Assembly (NCBI RefSeq): GCF_019059575.1 | Contig: NW_024881860.1 | Coordinates: 124,001-188,000, forward strand | Source: Amphibalanus amphitrite | Taxonomy: Eukaryota; Arthropoda; Thecostraca; Balanomorpha; Balanidae | Direction: 5' to 3' | DNA: 64,000 nucleotides | Part shown: positions 31,583 through 43,010 of the stretch, piece by piece | Position numbering within the stretch: position 1 is the stretch's first letter | Layout of the letters: each line of letters starts with the position of its first letter | Position numbers and translations under genes: made by a program | The notes under the pieces: model-generated | Database searches by the model: none | The model's input: only the letters and a program-made list of their open reading frames with translations | Told to the model about the DNA's origin: nothing

Positions 31583-31713
31583 CTTGACAGGAATGCCGAG
31601 AGCGGCGCAGCTGGCGGCGACTAGTCTGAGCCAGCTGAGGTCGCTGGTCGGCAGGTCAACCAGCACAAAATGCCGCTCCGGCGAGTCCGAGACGCGCACC
31701 TTCACCACCAGCT
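31583..31713 (-). CDS. ANKRD40-like gene, penultimate exon
   Basis: Acceptor CGCCCCACAG, donor AAG before GTTGGT; enters in phase 1 and leaves in phase 0. It encodes ELVVKVRVSDSPERHFVLVD and LPTSDLSWLRLVAASCAALG, then IPVK. This corresponds to the ELVLKVRIQN...DFIEIELD...LLRVCCCELGV segment that precedes the KLPNTLL motif in ANKRD40. Together with the last exon it forms a domain of about 79 residues. Confidence 0.85.
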
Positions 31714-32159
31714 CTGTGGGGCGAGAGGTAGGCTGTAACAGCGAACGGACACCGAGAGTCGTGGCTGGGGCGGAGGGATGCGAGGGCAGGCAACGAGCAA
31801 ACATCCAGCTCTGAGGAGATAGGTGGGGCATATGAAGCACAGCACACGACATATGAAGATCCTTAACACGCCAAGTTGGATGGATGGAGCACATGAACTG
31901 AACACGAGGACCTATCAGTGGGCAACGGGTAACGGTGAGTCAGTTCGGCGGCTCTTACTGCATCTAGCATCTTGCCCCCATTATGATCAAAATACTCTAC
32001 CGACAAAAAAAACTTATCAAATAATTTAAGATCCTAAGCAAATAGCATGAAGTTCAGATTGAAGAAATGACTGAATAAAGCCCTGAAAATCATTCCACAA
32101 ACCACAAAGACTATGATCCCTGACGTAGCACGGCCGGTGCCCCTTCGTCCTCCACCAAC

Positions 32160-32450
32160 CGTTGGGGAAGGTGTTGCCCTCCTTGCGCGGCACGCCGCCG
32201 GCGCAGCTGCAGTGGCAGCAGCAGCGCCGCTCGGCCTCCCCGCCGCCGGTGAAGACGGTACCCGACCCGGCAGCGGCGCTGGAGCCCTCGTCGGCCAGCT
32301 GGGCCTCGCACAGCGACGACGCCACGCCCTCGGCCATCAGCAGCGACATCTGACTGAGCGCCGCCGAACTATGCTGGCCGTTCAAGAGGGCGCCCCAGTC
32401 GCCGGGCCGCATCGGCGACTCGCTGCCACCCGACGGGTCCACCTTCATCG
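32160..32450 (-). CDS. ANKRD40-like gene, internal exon
   Basis: Follows GTATTCCAG and ends AACG before GTTGGT, phase 1 at both ends, keeping frame with the next exon. It encodes 97 low-complexity residues (MKVDPSGGSESPMRPGDWGA at the start; ERRCCCHCSCAGG near the end). No ankyrin repeat is present. It has an ATG five bases inside (32448), so it could also be a first exon of a shorter form, although a good acceptor precedes it. Confidence 0.7.
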
Positions 32451-32799
32451 CTGGAATACGGGGGGAACGGACCGAGGTCAGCCTCATGCAGTCGGGGGTT
32501 CTTTTGCATACAGCAATTTATTTAGCCTCCGCTCAGCTGGGAGATATCTAAGCATACCCCTTCCCAAACCGTTGTTTTGGGCTGTGGGCACACGATTCGT
32601 AAAACGGCAATTTTAAGTGGTTATCCTCTAGAGGCTACCTACGTCGTTGATCCTAGGCGAAATCTGAGAGCTTATTCTAGGAAGAGCGTTAAAGGCATAG
32701 ACGCGGGAACCGGGGGGGGGGGCAGTGGGGACCTTGCCCCACCAACTCTGGGGCCGTGAGGGTGGTGCCCCCACAACTCTAAGACGGAATACCGCACTT

Positions 32800-32895
32800 T
32801 TTTGCCAGTGTTTTCTTTTTTGTTGAAAAAGACAAGGGATGAAAAAATAAGTGGCCTATAACCGGTGAGAAAACTAGATTTGGGGGTACCCTAGG
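32800..32895. repeat. Host copy of the repeat also seen at 4350-4450
   Basis: Near identical to 4350-4450 up to GGGGTACCCTAGG, where the fold-back element begins. The last eight bases, ACCCTAGG (32888-32895), recur at 43830-43837 and form the target duplication of that element. Confidence 0.65.
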
Positions 32896-33400
32896 TGGTG
32901 TCCGGACAAATTGCCGAAAGGCGATTTACCGAATGTCATTTTGCCGAATGCATTTCGCCGAATGTCATTTTGCCGATGTGCTTTTTGCCGACGTGTCAAA
33001 AAGTCGAAATGCTAAAAGTCGAAATGCCATTTGCCGACATGCCTTTTTGCCGAAATGTCAATTTGCCGAAATGCTTATTAGTCGAAATGTAAATTTTCCG
33101 AAATGCGATTTGCCGAAATGTTGATTAGTCGAAATGTCAATTAGTCGAAATGCGATTTGCCGAAATGTTGATTAGTCGAAATGTCAATTAGTCGAAATGT
33201 AAATTTGCCGAAATGTCAGTTTGCCGAAATGTCAATTTGCCGAAATGTCAATTTGCCGAAATGTCAATTTGCCGAAATGTCAATTTGCCGAAATGTCAAT
33301 TTGCCGAAATGTCAATTTGCCGAAATGTCAATTTGCCGAATTGGCAGTTTGCCGAAATGTCAATGAGTTGAAATATAACTTTGCCGAAATGTCAATCTGC
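32896..33400. repeat. Left fold-back arm, 16-bp tandem repeats
   Basis: The outer part has mixed TTGCCGAATGTCATT, GACGTGTCAAAAAGTCG and related words. The inner part (about 33180-33345) is a nearly perfect tandem array of the 16-mer CGAAATGTCAATTTGC. It is the reverse complement in kind of 36311-36775. Confidence 0.85.
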
Positions 33401-33406
33401 AAACCA

Positions 33407-33432
33407 AGGTTAGGTTAGGTTAGGTTAGGTGG
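33407..33432 (+). repeat. Short TTAGG array (telomere-type pentamer)
   Basis: About four to five units of AGGTT/TTAGG directly inside the left fold-back arm (AAGGTTAGGTTAGG). TTAGG is the ancestral arthropod telomere repeat. Confidence 0.75.
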
Positions 33433-33683
33433 TGTTTATTTACTTAGGACCGATCACCAATTTACTTTTGGTGCAATCCCCAAGTAAGAAGCAAATCACA
33501 TGATTGGTATCCTTTGACCTCCTGATTTCATAACTAATAATTATTCATGGCACAAGCAAGTTTAAAAGCACCAATACCATGTGGAAATAAACATCAAATT
33601 GCTCGTGACGAAGCAGTGCAGTGCCGAAGGCAATGCCTTAGGAGAGATTACAGGCAAAGGTAAGTCAAATATTTTTAGGTTAA

Positions 33684-34843
33684 CCCTCGCCGGCCGAGGG
33701 GGGTGCGGGTGCCGCACCCCCATAGGGTTTTTTCGCGATAGCTCCAAACAGGCTGGCGATAGAGAGCTGAAACGTGGCATAGCTGACCTTTGATTCAAGC
33801 CGGATCTTTTTACACCAACCGCATCTTCGGGTCAGGTCAGGTCACCGACCTATGACGTCATCAGTGAACCTCTGCACGGTCTTCAGATGTCGCAACTTCG
33901 CAACGCCCTCACGGCCAGAGGAGCTTTCACAGGGAAATGAAGCATGCAGGACCTAATATCCATTACGAGTCTCACAGCTTGTATGTCTCAGATTTTCCTA
34001 AAGGTTATTTGAGGTTAGGTCATTTTCGTGATCTCACCATTACAAGTCAAGAAGAAAAATTAAAACTGCTATTCTGGCGCCGGGAACGACCTCTAACTAT
34101 CTCAAGCACACAGAATCGTGATTTGACGCCTTCCTTGCAAGGTTAGATGCGTAACTTTTGCAATGTTGACCTTGTGTGACGTCATTCATGACGTTATCAA
34201 GGTCATATTAGTTTTTCGTCAATAAATCCCGATCAAATTGAGCTAGTGAGTCGGGAAAGCCACCAATGGACTCAGGAAGACCTGCCAAATCGAATGACAT
34301 GCGACATGACCTCTTTCCACCAACTTCATGACCTGGGGGTGCTGACCTGACCGTGACCTGAGAGGTCAACACCCTAAGTTGACCTGACCCAAACAAAAAT
34401 TAGGTATATCATTTGACGCGCCTAAGCAAGGCAAACACGATGCTGCCAAAATCGCGGCTCTGCGGCCCTTTGTGGCGAAGTTATTCGCCAAAAACTGAAC
34501 CGTACCTTGAGGCACTTGACCTGACCTCAGAGGTCACCGGTTGACGTAGGACCTTAAAATCGGGTATCAATCTCTGCGTCTCGTAACGGCGCACACGCTC
34601 GTTTTTTCCGCGACGCGCCAGCTCCACCAGGGGCGAAACGACTAATAAGCATTTCGGCAAATAGGCATTTCGGCAAAAAGGCATGTCGGCAAATGGCATT
34701 TCGACTTTTTGACACGTCGGCAAAAAGCACATCGGCAAAATGACATTCGACGAAATGCATTCGGCAAAATGACATTCGGCAAATAGCCTTTCAGCAATTA
34801 CCACCTCGGCCGGTATGTAGAAAACCAATATGTCCGGTGAGGG
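33684..34843 (+). mobile_element. TTAA element, CCCTCGCC type
   Basis: Flanked by TTAA (33680-33683 and 34844-34847). The ends are CCCTCGCCGGCCGAGGG at left and, at right, CCTCGGCCGG followed by a divergent tail ending CCGGTGAGGG. Inside are GGGTGCGGGTGCCGCACCCC (a hairpin), many AGGTCA/TGACCT hexamers, TGACGTCA, and a solo fold-back arm at about 34640-34800. No coding capacity. Its right TTAA is shared with the next element. Confidence 0.75.
34640..34802. repeat. Solo arm of the fold-back family
   Basis: The reverse complement closely matches 32902-33060 (TTGCCGAATGTC, GACGTGTCAAAAAGTCG and GCCATTTGCCGACATGCC). It ends with ACCACC, as GGTGGT does in the outer element. It lies inside the TTAA element 33684-34843 and shows that the fold-back family has moved or been copied here separately. 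Confidence 0.7.
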
Positions 34844-34847
34844 TTAA

Positions 34848-36024
34848 CCCGCGCCCTGCTGGGGGGGGGGGGGTGTTTGAACACCCCCCCCCCTTGTGGT
34901 TTTTCGCCGTTTTTGGTACACCTTATCATACATCGATTCTACACATGTTGTGAAAATTTCAGACCAAGGTCATTCAAGGTCAGGTCACCAGGTCACTTGA
35001 AGTGACCTCACCTCATAAAAAGTTTCAATGTCTGTCATAGCTACACCGAGTGACCGATCGCTTTGAAACTTCCAGCGATTGATAAGAGCAATAGCATGTA
35101 CAACATGTATATCTCAGAATTTGGATATCGATGACCTAAGGTCAGGTCAATTTTGCGACCTCCCCATTATAGGTCAATGGGAGAAAATTGAAATGCGCCT
35201 CTTTTGGACGAAAGACATTATAAACACTCCCAAACACTGAATGTGGTTTAGACACATTCAGTGGTTTAGACACACTGAACATGAAAATGGTGTCCGTGAC
35301 CCCTGTTTATGCCCTGAGGTCATCTTGTCACGAATGGTATCTAACAGTTTTTCGCAAATAACTTTTGATAGAGGCATGCTAGAGCGATGAAAACGCCTTA
35401 GATGTGTTCAGCTCGACGATACGGATCGACTGATATGCAACATAACCCTTTCCGGTCGGGTCATGACCTTGACCTGAGGTCAAATTCTCAAGTTGACCTT
35501 TCAAGGTCAAGTTATAGTTCATTCGATGCGTCTTGACGAGAGGAACACGATGCCGCCGGTAAAAGTAAGCTCGTACAAGGCTTGGGTCAAAAGTTATTGC
35601 AGAAAAACTGTTTCCGAAAAAATCGTCTATTTTTGCAGTTTTTGCCCCCTGCAGGCAAAACCGTTGACGTTAGGTCAAATCTGAGGGAATTACTCAGAAA
35701 GGGCGTTAATAGGGCTATCGAATGCGCTTTCCTGCGGCGCTGTAGCTCTATTGGTTCCCGAGTTATGCGTTGGCTTCTTGGAACTTGTCGACATTCGACC
35801 TGGAAATCGGCGAAATTTTGCCTTCAATGACCTCTGGTGACCTGACCTTTGACCTGACCAAAAAATTGACCGAAGTGATTTCCTCATTATTTTTGACGCT
35901 CTTTCGAACGCCGCATTCCGCGTATCGCTACGTGGCCCAGGAGCCGAGTTAGAAGGGGGGGTGTTCAAACACCCCCCCCCCCCCAGCAGGGTGTGGAAAT
36001 CCAGGACCCCCAGCCGGGCGCGGG
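34848..36024 (+). mobile_element. TTAA element, GTGTTTGAACAC hairpin type, copy 1
   Basis: A 1177-bp element flanked by TTAA (34844-34847, 36025-36028). The ends are CCCGCGCCCTGCTGGGG and CCCAGCCGGGCGCGGG. A hairpin lies just inside each end: a G-run, GTGTTTGAACAC, then a C-run at left, and its inverse at right. A near-identical copy in opposite orientation is 58714-59908. Small open frames such as 35493-35684 are shared only because the DNA is shared. TTAA duplication with CCC ends recalls piggyBac elements. Confidence 0.82.
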
Positions 36025-36261
36025 TTAAATTGTTGTGTATCTGGCTTCAGGCCGAAGGCCTGAAGCCTGATGCACAATTGACCTAAAAATAATTGACTTG
36101 TCATTGTCTGCAATCTATTCATGTGAGCATCTTCTTCCTTATCCACGGGTAGGAAAAAGTCAGTATGTCAGGTTAGGTAAGGTTTGGTTATGTTTTTCTT
36201 ATACTTTGGTGACACGTAAGTGGGTTTCTTTACCTTTGAAAAGCGAGTCGGTCCTAAAGTT

Positions 36262-36310
36262 AATACTTGCGGGTCAGGTTAGGTTAGGTTAGGTTAGGTT
36301 AGGTTAGGTT
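36262..36310 (+). repeat. TTAGG array, about seven to eight units
   Basis: GGTCAGG then repeated GGTTA up to the start of the right fold-back arm. It has the same strand orientation as the array at 33407, so the two are direct, not inverted, although the arms they adjoin are inverted. Confidence 0.8.
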
Positions 36311-36767
36311 AATTTCGGCTAATTGGCATTTCGGCAAATTTATATTTCGACTTATTGACTTTTCGGTAAATTGACATTTCGACTAATTGACACTTCGGCA
36401 AATTTACATTTCGACTAATTAGCATTTCGGCAAATTAGCATTTCGGCGAATTGACATTTCGACTAATTAAGTTTTCGGCAAATTGACATTTCGGCAAATT
36501 TATATTTCGACTAATTAGCATTTCGGCAAATTAGCATTTCGGCGAATTGACGTTTCGACTAATTGACTTTTCGGCAAATTGACATTTCGGCAAATTTACA
36601 TTTTCGACTTATTGCACGTCGGCAAAAAGGCATGTCGGCAAATTGCATTTCGACTTTTAGCACTTCGCCCTTTTGACACGTCGGCAAAAAGACACGTCGG
36701 CAAAATGCATTCGACATATTGACATTCGGCGAATAAGCATTCGGCAAAATGCAGTTCGGCAAATTGT
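36311..36767. repeat. Right fold-back arm
   Basis: Inverted array of ATTTCGGCAAATTGAC-type units. The outer part has GACACGTCGGCAAAAAG and GCATTCGGCAAAATGC as in the left arm. It is interrupted before its last nine bases by the hAT-like element. Confidence 0.85.
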
Positions 36768-38461
36768 CCTGTAACCAGGGTTGTATACCAATCAAGTCGA
36801 TTGAATTGATTGATTTGATTCAACGCGTATTTTGAGTTGATTGGATTGAGTCGATTGACTTTTCGAGATGACTGGTTGACTGACTCGTTTGACTTTAGCG
36901 ACTGGTTGACTGATTTGATTCCCGAAAATTAGAGTGACTCGTATGATTGAGTCGATTGAATGGAAAGTTGAAATAAGTTTTAGTTGACAAAAAATAATGA
37001 CACCAATTGATGACATCAAAGATCACAAAACTACACTGAAAACTGCTTGTCATCACAACTGCAATATGGGGTAGATGGCCAAATAAAGAACAGGGCCTAA
37101 ACATGAACAGCCAACTTTGACTTTCATCTGCAATAACTGCTCCAATCCTGTGATAGAACCTGGCCATGGATGAGATAATACCTGGCGATGCACTTACCTA
37201 CCTTTCTGCACTCAGCAGGAAACTTTTTTTTTAATCCAGATGATTAAGTGCAAGGCCCTATATACTAATTAAGTGTGATTAATTAATAATTCACACCTCC
37301 ACATCTCCTCAGAAACAACCCACTGAACTCTATAAATATCTGAAACCCCTACAAAAATAACTGAAACAAAAGCGTCGTTTTCGTCTCGTTAATTACGTTT
37401 ACGTAAATTAATAGCTAATTTGCTGCATTGTTTAATTTGCAGCAGAACGTTTGTTGATCCTTTTTTCCTGAGAGCCTAAGCATAACATATTTAATATATT
37501 TCATTTTCCTTAAAATATTTTACCGAATATTATTAAGTGGTTTTATTTCAAATGAAATAATAATTAAAACGAAATTGGTGTTGTACAACCGATTTATTTT
37601 ATGATGACCTACCATACTACATGATAATCAATGACGTCATCTTACCAAAAAATCAAAATTCAAAAGACGTAGAATAAGGATTTATAAAAGCTTAGCATAC
37701 TTATCGGCAAAACGTTTTGTCCAACATTTTCTTTGTTTTTTCGCAGTCGCACCGTGCCGTTTTCGCGTTTTAATTTGTACCTACTTCCTTTGTCTTTAAC
37801 TTATCCTGTGGTTCCAGAGTCCCTGTCCTTTCCATTTCCTTTTAAATATATTTTTAATGCTCATCCCTATCCCCCAGTCCTAACAGTTTCAAATTGTATT
37901 GCAATAAAATGTTTTGAATTCTTCACACATAACCTATCTACCTTCGTTGGTACTGTTGGTAGCCAGTGACACATCTAGGCAGGTAAGTAGGTACCTACCT
38001 GCTTTCCTGCTGTCTTCATAAAGCATACCTAATGAAGTTGTCAAATTTGTAGCACATTTTCAACACTTTCATATGGTGTCAGTGTGGCATGAAACCTAGC
38101 TAGGTTCATTATGTTCAGGCCCAGGGTTCAATTCAGAGGAGCTCCGCATAACTCACATAATGATAAGAGACAGACGGGGGCTTTACATGGGGTAGATGGC
38201 CTGATGACTTAGCTGGAATATGGCCAAAATTAAATTGACAACTTTTAGGTGAAAGGTGGTGATTTGGGTTAAGGGGCGTTTGTTGAAGTCAACTACTGGG
38301 TTATTTTGCACCCATTAAATGAAACTTCTGCTCCAATTCTACCCATTGAACCTCAATATCATGATCCACCTGTCCATCACTATGTATCCTTCCTTATTAC
38401 ATAGAAACTTTGAATGGCATGGCAATTTATAATTTTAAATGACAATATTTTTTTCCTTCTG

Positions 38462-38490
38462 TAGGTAGGTAGGTAGGTAGGTAGGTAGGT
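38462..38490. repeat. GTAG microsatellite
   Basis: About seven units of GTAG/TAGG immediately left of the Tc1-like element at 38492. Confidence 0.9.
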
Positions 38491-39093
38491 ACAGTAGGTC
38501 TACTAAAAAAGTCCCCCGCTCCAGAGGCGGCCGGCCGGCCGAACCCCCGGATGCCAGCCCCGACTCTATTGCGCAGGCCGCGGCAGCGACACGGGTCAGG
38601 TCGCGGCGCCCGGCGAGTGGGTCAGATGGCGGCGGCCGGCCGTGGAGTGAGGACGCCGTGTGTGGGGCGCAGAGATGCCGCAGTGCAGAGGAGGGGGAAG
38701 ATAGTGACCCTGCACTATGCCGGAAATGATGCCTTTGTGATCTAAATTAAACACCTGCAGACGCAGTGCATATCCTCCCTCGCCCCATTCCTATTTTATC
38801 ACAATCCTTCAATAATCCGTAATGACCATTCAACGCAAGCAAACAAAACAACCCGTTTAGCGGCGACATCATATCGGATAAAAAAGCGACAGCGATGATT
38901 AAAATAGACTTAGCGCGAGGGCAAATCGAGGGGTATATACTATATAATATGTATCATATACCGAGTATTTTATTCCCATCTAGCAAATCAAGATTGGGGA
39001 TCTTGTCCAACAAGTCAGCGGCCGTTCTAGACACAGATAAATGCTTTGTTTTCGGTCGCATCATTATCTGCAATAATTCGAAGCGAGGTTTAA

Positions 39094-39965
39094 CCCTCGC
39101 CGGCCGAGAAGAAGGGGTGAATGCCGCCACCATGTATTTTTTTTTGCGGTAGCTCAAAGCACACTGATGATAGAAGGCTGACATTTCATATGCCTTGCAT
39201 TTGATTCAAGCCGGATCATTTGACATCAACCACGTTTTCAGGTCAGGTCACTTAACCATGGCGTCTTAAGTAAGCCTCTGCACGGTTGTCGGTTATAAAA
39301 TGATGCAAATCCGCAATGCACTTAGTGTCATATAAGCATAATGGGGAAATATGGAAACTGTTAATCTTGGCGTCGGAAATGATCTATAATTATACCTCAA
39401 CTCTCAAGCACTTCAAATCGTGACTTCATACATTCTTGGCAAGGTCTAATGCTTCACTTTTGCATTGTTCACCTTGCGTGACGTCATTTATGACGTCACT
39501 ATGGTGATAGGAGTGCTTCGTCAATAACTCCCGATCAAAATGAGTTAGCCAGTCGGGACAGCCATCAATGGACTTTGCAAGACTTGCCGAATCAAATGTT
39601 ATGCAACATGTCCTTTCAACAGCTTCGTGACCTGTGTTGCCCTAACATGACATTGACCTCAGGTAAACATCCTAAATTGCTTCACCTAAACAAAAAAGCA
39701 TGTAAATCGACGCGTCTGAAAACAGAAAACACGAAAACAGAAAACAAAAAACACGATTGTATCGAAAGGACGATAATGCGACAATTTTTGTGGTTATTTA
39801 CAAAAAACCGACCGAATGCCTTGGGGCCCTTGACCTGCCCTAAGAGGTCACTGATATTTTAAAATGGGGTACCAGTCGCTGCGTCACGTAACGAACCAAA
39901 CGCTCGTTTTTTTCCGCGAGGCTCTAGCAGCTAGCTCAATTAGGTATAGGAGCTAAACATGGGGT
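39094..39965 (+). mobile_element. Decayed TTAA element, CCCTCGCC type
   Basis: Starts after TTAA (39090-39093) with CCCTCGCCGGCCGAG and follows the 33684-34843 element through TTCAAGCCGGATC, GTCAGGTCAC and CGCTCGTTTTT. The right end is not recognisable. No coding capacity. Confidence 0.6.
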
Positions 39966-40584
39966 TGGGGATCGCTCCCTTCTCACTCACTATTTGGCCG
40001 GAATAGTGTTTGCAATTATTGTTAAAATCTAGCATTTTAAGATTTCAAATGACCCATTTTTCCCGCCCAAGTCTATCAATTCAAGGTCATAACACCAGGT
40101 CACGTCAAGTGACCTTACCTCAAGGAAAGTTCCTGTGCTCATCAATCTAAATACACCGTCTAACCGATCGCTTTAGAACTTTCAGCGATTTCAATGGGCA
40201 ACACTATACCTATGTATTTGAAACGTTTACTTTGCATGTTTGACATTGTTGACAGAAAGGCCGGGTCAATTTTGAGATCGTTCAAGTCAATGGGAGAAAA
40301 TTGAACTGCGCTTTTTTGGACGGAACGCATAATAAACACTCTGAAAACATGTGGTGTTTGATGAGATACAATACTAAATGAGAAAATTGTTTGTTTTGTT
40401 GGAAGCCATCTTTTTCGGTCTGAAAAGGCCCTTGCAGAGCTATGACATAACTATGCTCTGGTGTAGTTTGTGCGAGCCAGCGACAGTGATCTGCGGAAGC
40501 GAGACTGTTCCCATGGGACGATTGCCCTGTCGGGACGGTCCAGCCGTCTCCCAAACCGTCACCACGAAGAGGATTATTTTTCCT

Positions 40585-41105
40585 GGAATCAGACATGTGC
40601 ATGGATCCGAGAAAATGGATCTGGGATCTGATCCCACGGATCCTGATCTCGGATCCGTGGGGATCATATATCCAGCTCTTTAATTTATCGAGAGATCCGT
40701 AGGGATCATAGGTCCGAGTCTAGTATTTTTGCTTGAGATCCAGTGGGACCACAGATCCTCATTTATTTTTGGTCAACACAGAATCCCAAAGATCACTCGT
40801 TGCAACTCACAAACGTTCTTATTTAGTGATCTAATGTGATAACACGTCATAATCCATAGTTTTATGGCACTTATTGACATAGAAACACTTGGAAACCTGG
40901 TTCCAAATGTAATGCATGGTGGGATCCACTCAGATCAAAGATCCATGTTCTTGGTTTATCGTCAGATCCTGTGAGATCATAGATCCAGGATACTTTTTTC
41001 ACGCCGGATTCTGTGGGATCATAGATCCGAACCTGCAATTTGCCTCGAGATCCACTGAGATCATAGATCCATCACTCGGATCCATGCGCATTTCTGCCTG
41101 GAATT
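40585..41105. repeat. GATC-rich degenerate minisatellite
   Basis: Roughly eight to ten imperfect units of GGATCATAGATCC with GGATCC, GAGATCC and GTGGGATCA variants, spaced about 60 bp. Each unit is near-palindromic around GATC. No open frame of note. Confidence 0.75.
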
Positions 41106-41736
41106 GATCCGACATCAACTACAGGTTGGCTGGTGGGGTGACCTCCAGTCCAGAGAGGGAAGCATGAAGAATAGGGGCGATGCGGATTGTTTTTTTTTTC
41201 CTGAGGATAGCGAGGACGGAAGGAATCTAGCACCCTTGACCCTTCCTTATACTGAATGTATCTCAGGCTGTTAGTCTCCTAAGCGTTTTTTTTTCTCGAC
41301 ATCGTGAAGGTGTCATTAATAAAAATATGAAATCCGGGAGGATAAATTAAATATAGAAATTGTGGCCAACAGAAAATTATCAGTTGCGTTCAACATACCC
41401 GTAAGCTTGATCACACACCCAGCCTACATATGAGCCATGTAATAATTATTTTTGATAGACATGCTTAAGTTATGAAATCATCTGAAGTGTTTGTAAAGCT
41501 CCACGATACGGATCTAATATCCTGCTATGCATCATGACCATTTCTGGTCAGGTCAGGTCTTTGAACATAGGCCAAATTTTTCAAATGACCTTTAAAGATT
41601 AACTTTTGATTCATTCGAAGCGTTTTGATAAGAGAAACACGAGGCTGGTAAAATTAATTTCGAGTAAGTTTTAAGCTAAAAACTTTTAAGTGTTTGTGGA
41701 AAAGCAATTGGTTTTCTCATCCAGAATTGGAGGATC

Positions 41737-41760
41737 AAAAGCATGCGATAGCATGCTTTT
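41737..41760. repeat. Perfect short hairpin
   Basis: AAAAGCATGC, spacer GATA, GCATGCTTTT: ten-base arms with a four-base loop. The T-run end recalls a terminator, but this is a eukaryotic context and it is probably a relic of a transposon end. Confidence 0.6.
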
Positions 41761-42095
41761 GCATCCGGAAATTCCCATTGGTGGGTCGCTGAAAAAAAGT
41801 TCGGCTGAACCTGTTTGTCAGTGAGTGAGTATGTGAGTTTGTCCTGGAGTCAAAATAGGTGGACCGATCGGGACGAAAGTGGGACCGTTTGATTCGTCTC
41901 CGGCGAGGTAAACTTTTGGTGCTGGCCTCGGTTCGCTCGGTGCTTCGTGGCACATGCTATTCCGCTTCAAAGTTTCGGTGACACGAAATTTTTTGTCAAG
42001 GCTACAGGTCAACCCGAGGTCACGGGCAAAGCCATACTGGCGGGACACATCGGTAACACCTTGAACCAGTTTCCAGTGGGGTCACCGTCTGCGAG

Positions 42096-42467
42096 GGGTG
42101 CAGGCTGCACGTGCTGGGGGCGGAAAACCGTTTTGACGTGAGGTCCTCTGGCTCAAAGAAATTTTAAGCTATCAACCTCAAAATCGGTTCAATGGTAGTC
42201 CCAGGCAAGGCCTCCAAAATAATGCACATTTGGTTGAGCTAAACTCTGTGGTGCATGAGCTATGCACGTGCAAGCCGATTGCACCCCTTCGTACGTTGCC
42301 ACGCCTGCAGGGTAAACGGCAGCTCTAACTGGTTCAAAACTTGCAGGTCATAAGAAGAATACATTTGATCACGACATACCGGCGAGATAATATCCGAGGG
42401 GTGCAAGCTGCGCGTGCGGGGGGCGGATAACGGTTTTGACGAGGCATCCTCTGATCCCGGGAAACGT
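42096..42467 (+). repeat. Direct repeat pair, about 302 bp apart
   Basis: GAGGGGTGCAGGCTGC... at 42095-42170 recurs as GAGGGGTGCAAGCTGC... at 42397-42470, sharing ACCGTTTTGACG or ACGGTTTTGACG and TCCTCTG. It probably represents two units of a larger repeat. Confidence 0.5.
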
Positions 42468-42957
42468 CGATCTAGCGACACAAAAGTCGGTACACTGATA
42501 GAACTAGACACACGCTACATGATGTCATGAAAATGACTGCACTGGGGTGCCTGGGGCATGAACTATGCACGTGCAGTTAATTCGTATCTTACTGTAGGTA
42601 GATATCCACACCAATCTCGCGTGCTTTCAAGCATTTTTGGGATGTTTCGGTTGGTTTCAGGTTCAGTCCAAGCTCAGTCTGGGTTTCGGTGGTTTTGCCC
42701 GGTGTGTGCCCTCAACACCGTTCCTCCAATTCTGGCCCAAGGCAACGCAAGAGCGCTGCCGGCATCTAGTAATACCGATGGTGGCAGTTGCTGTTATTTA
42801 CGTGCTAAGCCGTTCACCTTAATTAAATCCGACAATATTATTCAGACATAGCGGTAAACGAGCTGATTGTTGTGTTAGGTTAGGCTCGGTCGATTTCAGA
42901 GTTGGAAGGATGACAGGAATTAGGGGGAGACAGGGGGCCTGGGCGGTGTTTCACGGC

Positions 42958-43010
42958 CCCACGCTGCAGCACGCTGCGCTGCGCTGCGCTGCTGCATTGT
43001 TGCGGCGGTT
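42958..43010. repeat. GCTGC-rich simple repeat
   Basis: CACGCTGCAGCACGCTGC followed by repeated GCGCT units. Simple sequence, no function assigned. Confidence 0.7.

Noticed and set aside
33180-33345. Regular 16-bp repeats resembling a CRISPR array
   Set aside because: Units are purely tandem without unique spacers, the genome is eukaryotic, and the array is one arm of an inverted pair.
35493-35684. A 63-codon frame conserved in the second copy at 59058-59246
   Set aside because: Conservation is at DNA level across the whole element including non-coding parts; no codon-type substitution pattern or motif is visible.
33407-36310. TTAGG arrays as a true chromosome end
   Set aside because: Arrays are tiny, internal, flanked by transposon arms and in the middle of a long intron.
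41737-41760. Rho-independent terminator
   Set aside because: Eukaryotic setting and no bacterial gene nearby; better seen as a palindrome within repeat DNA.
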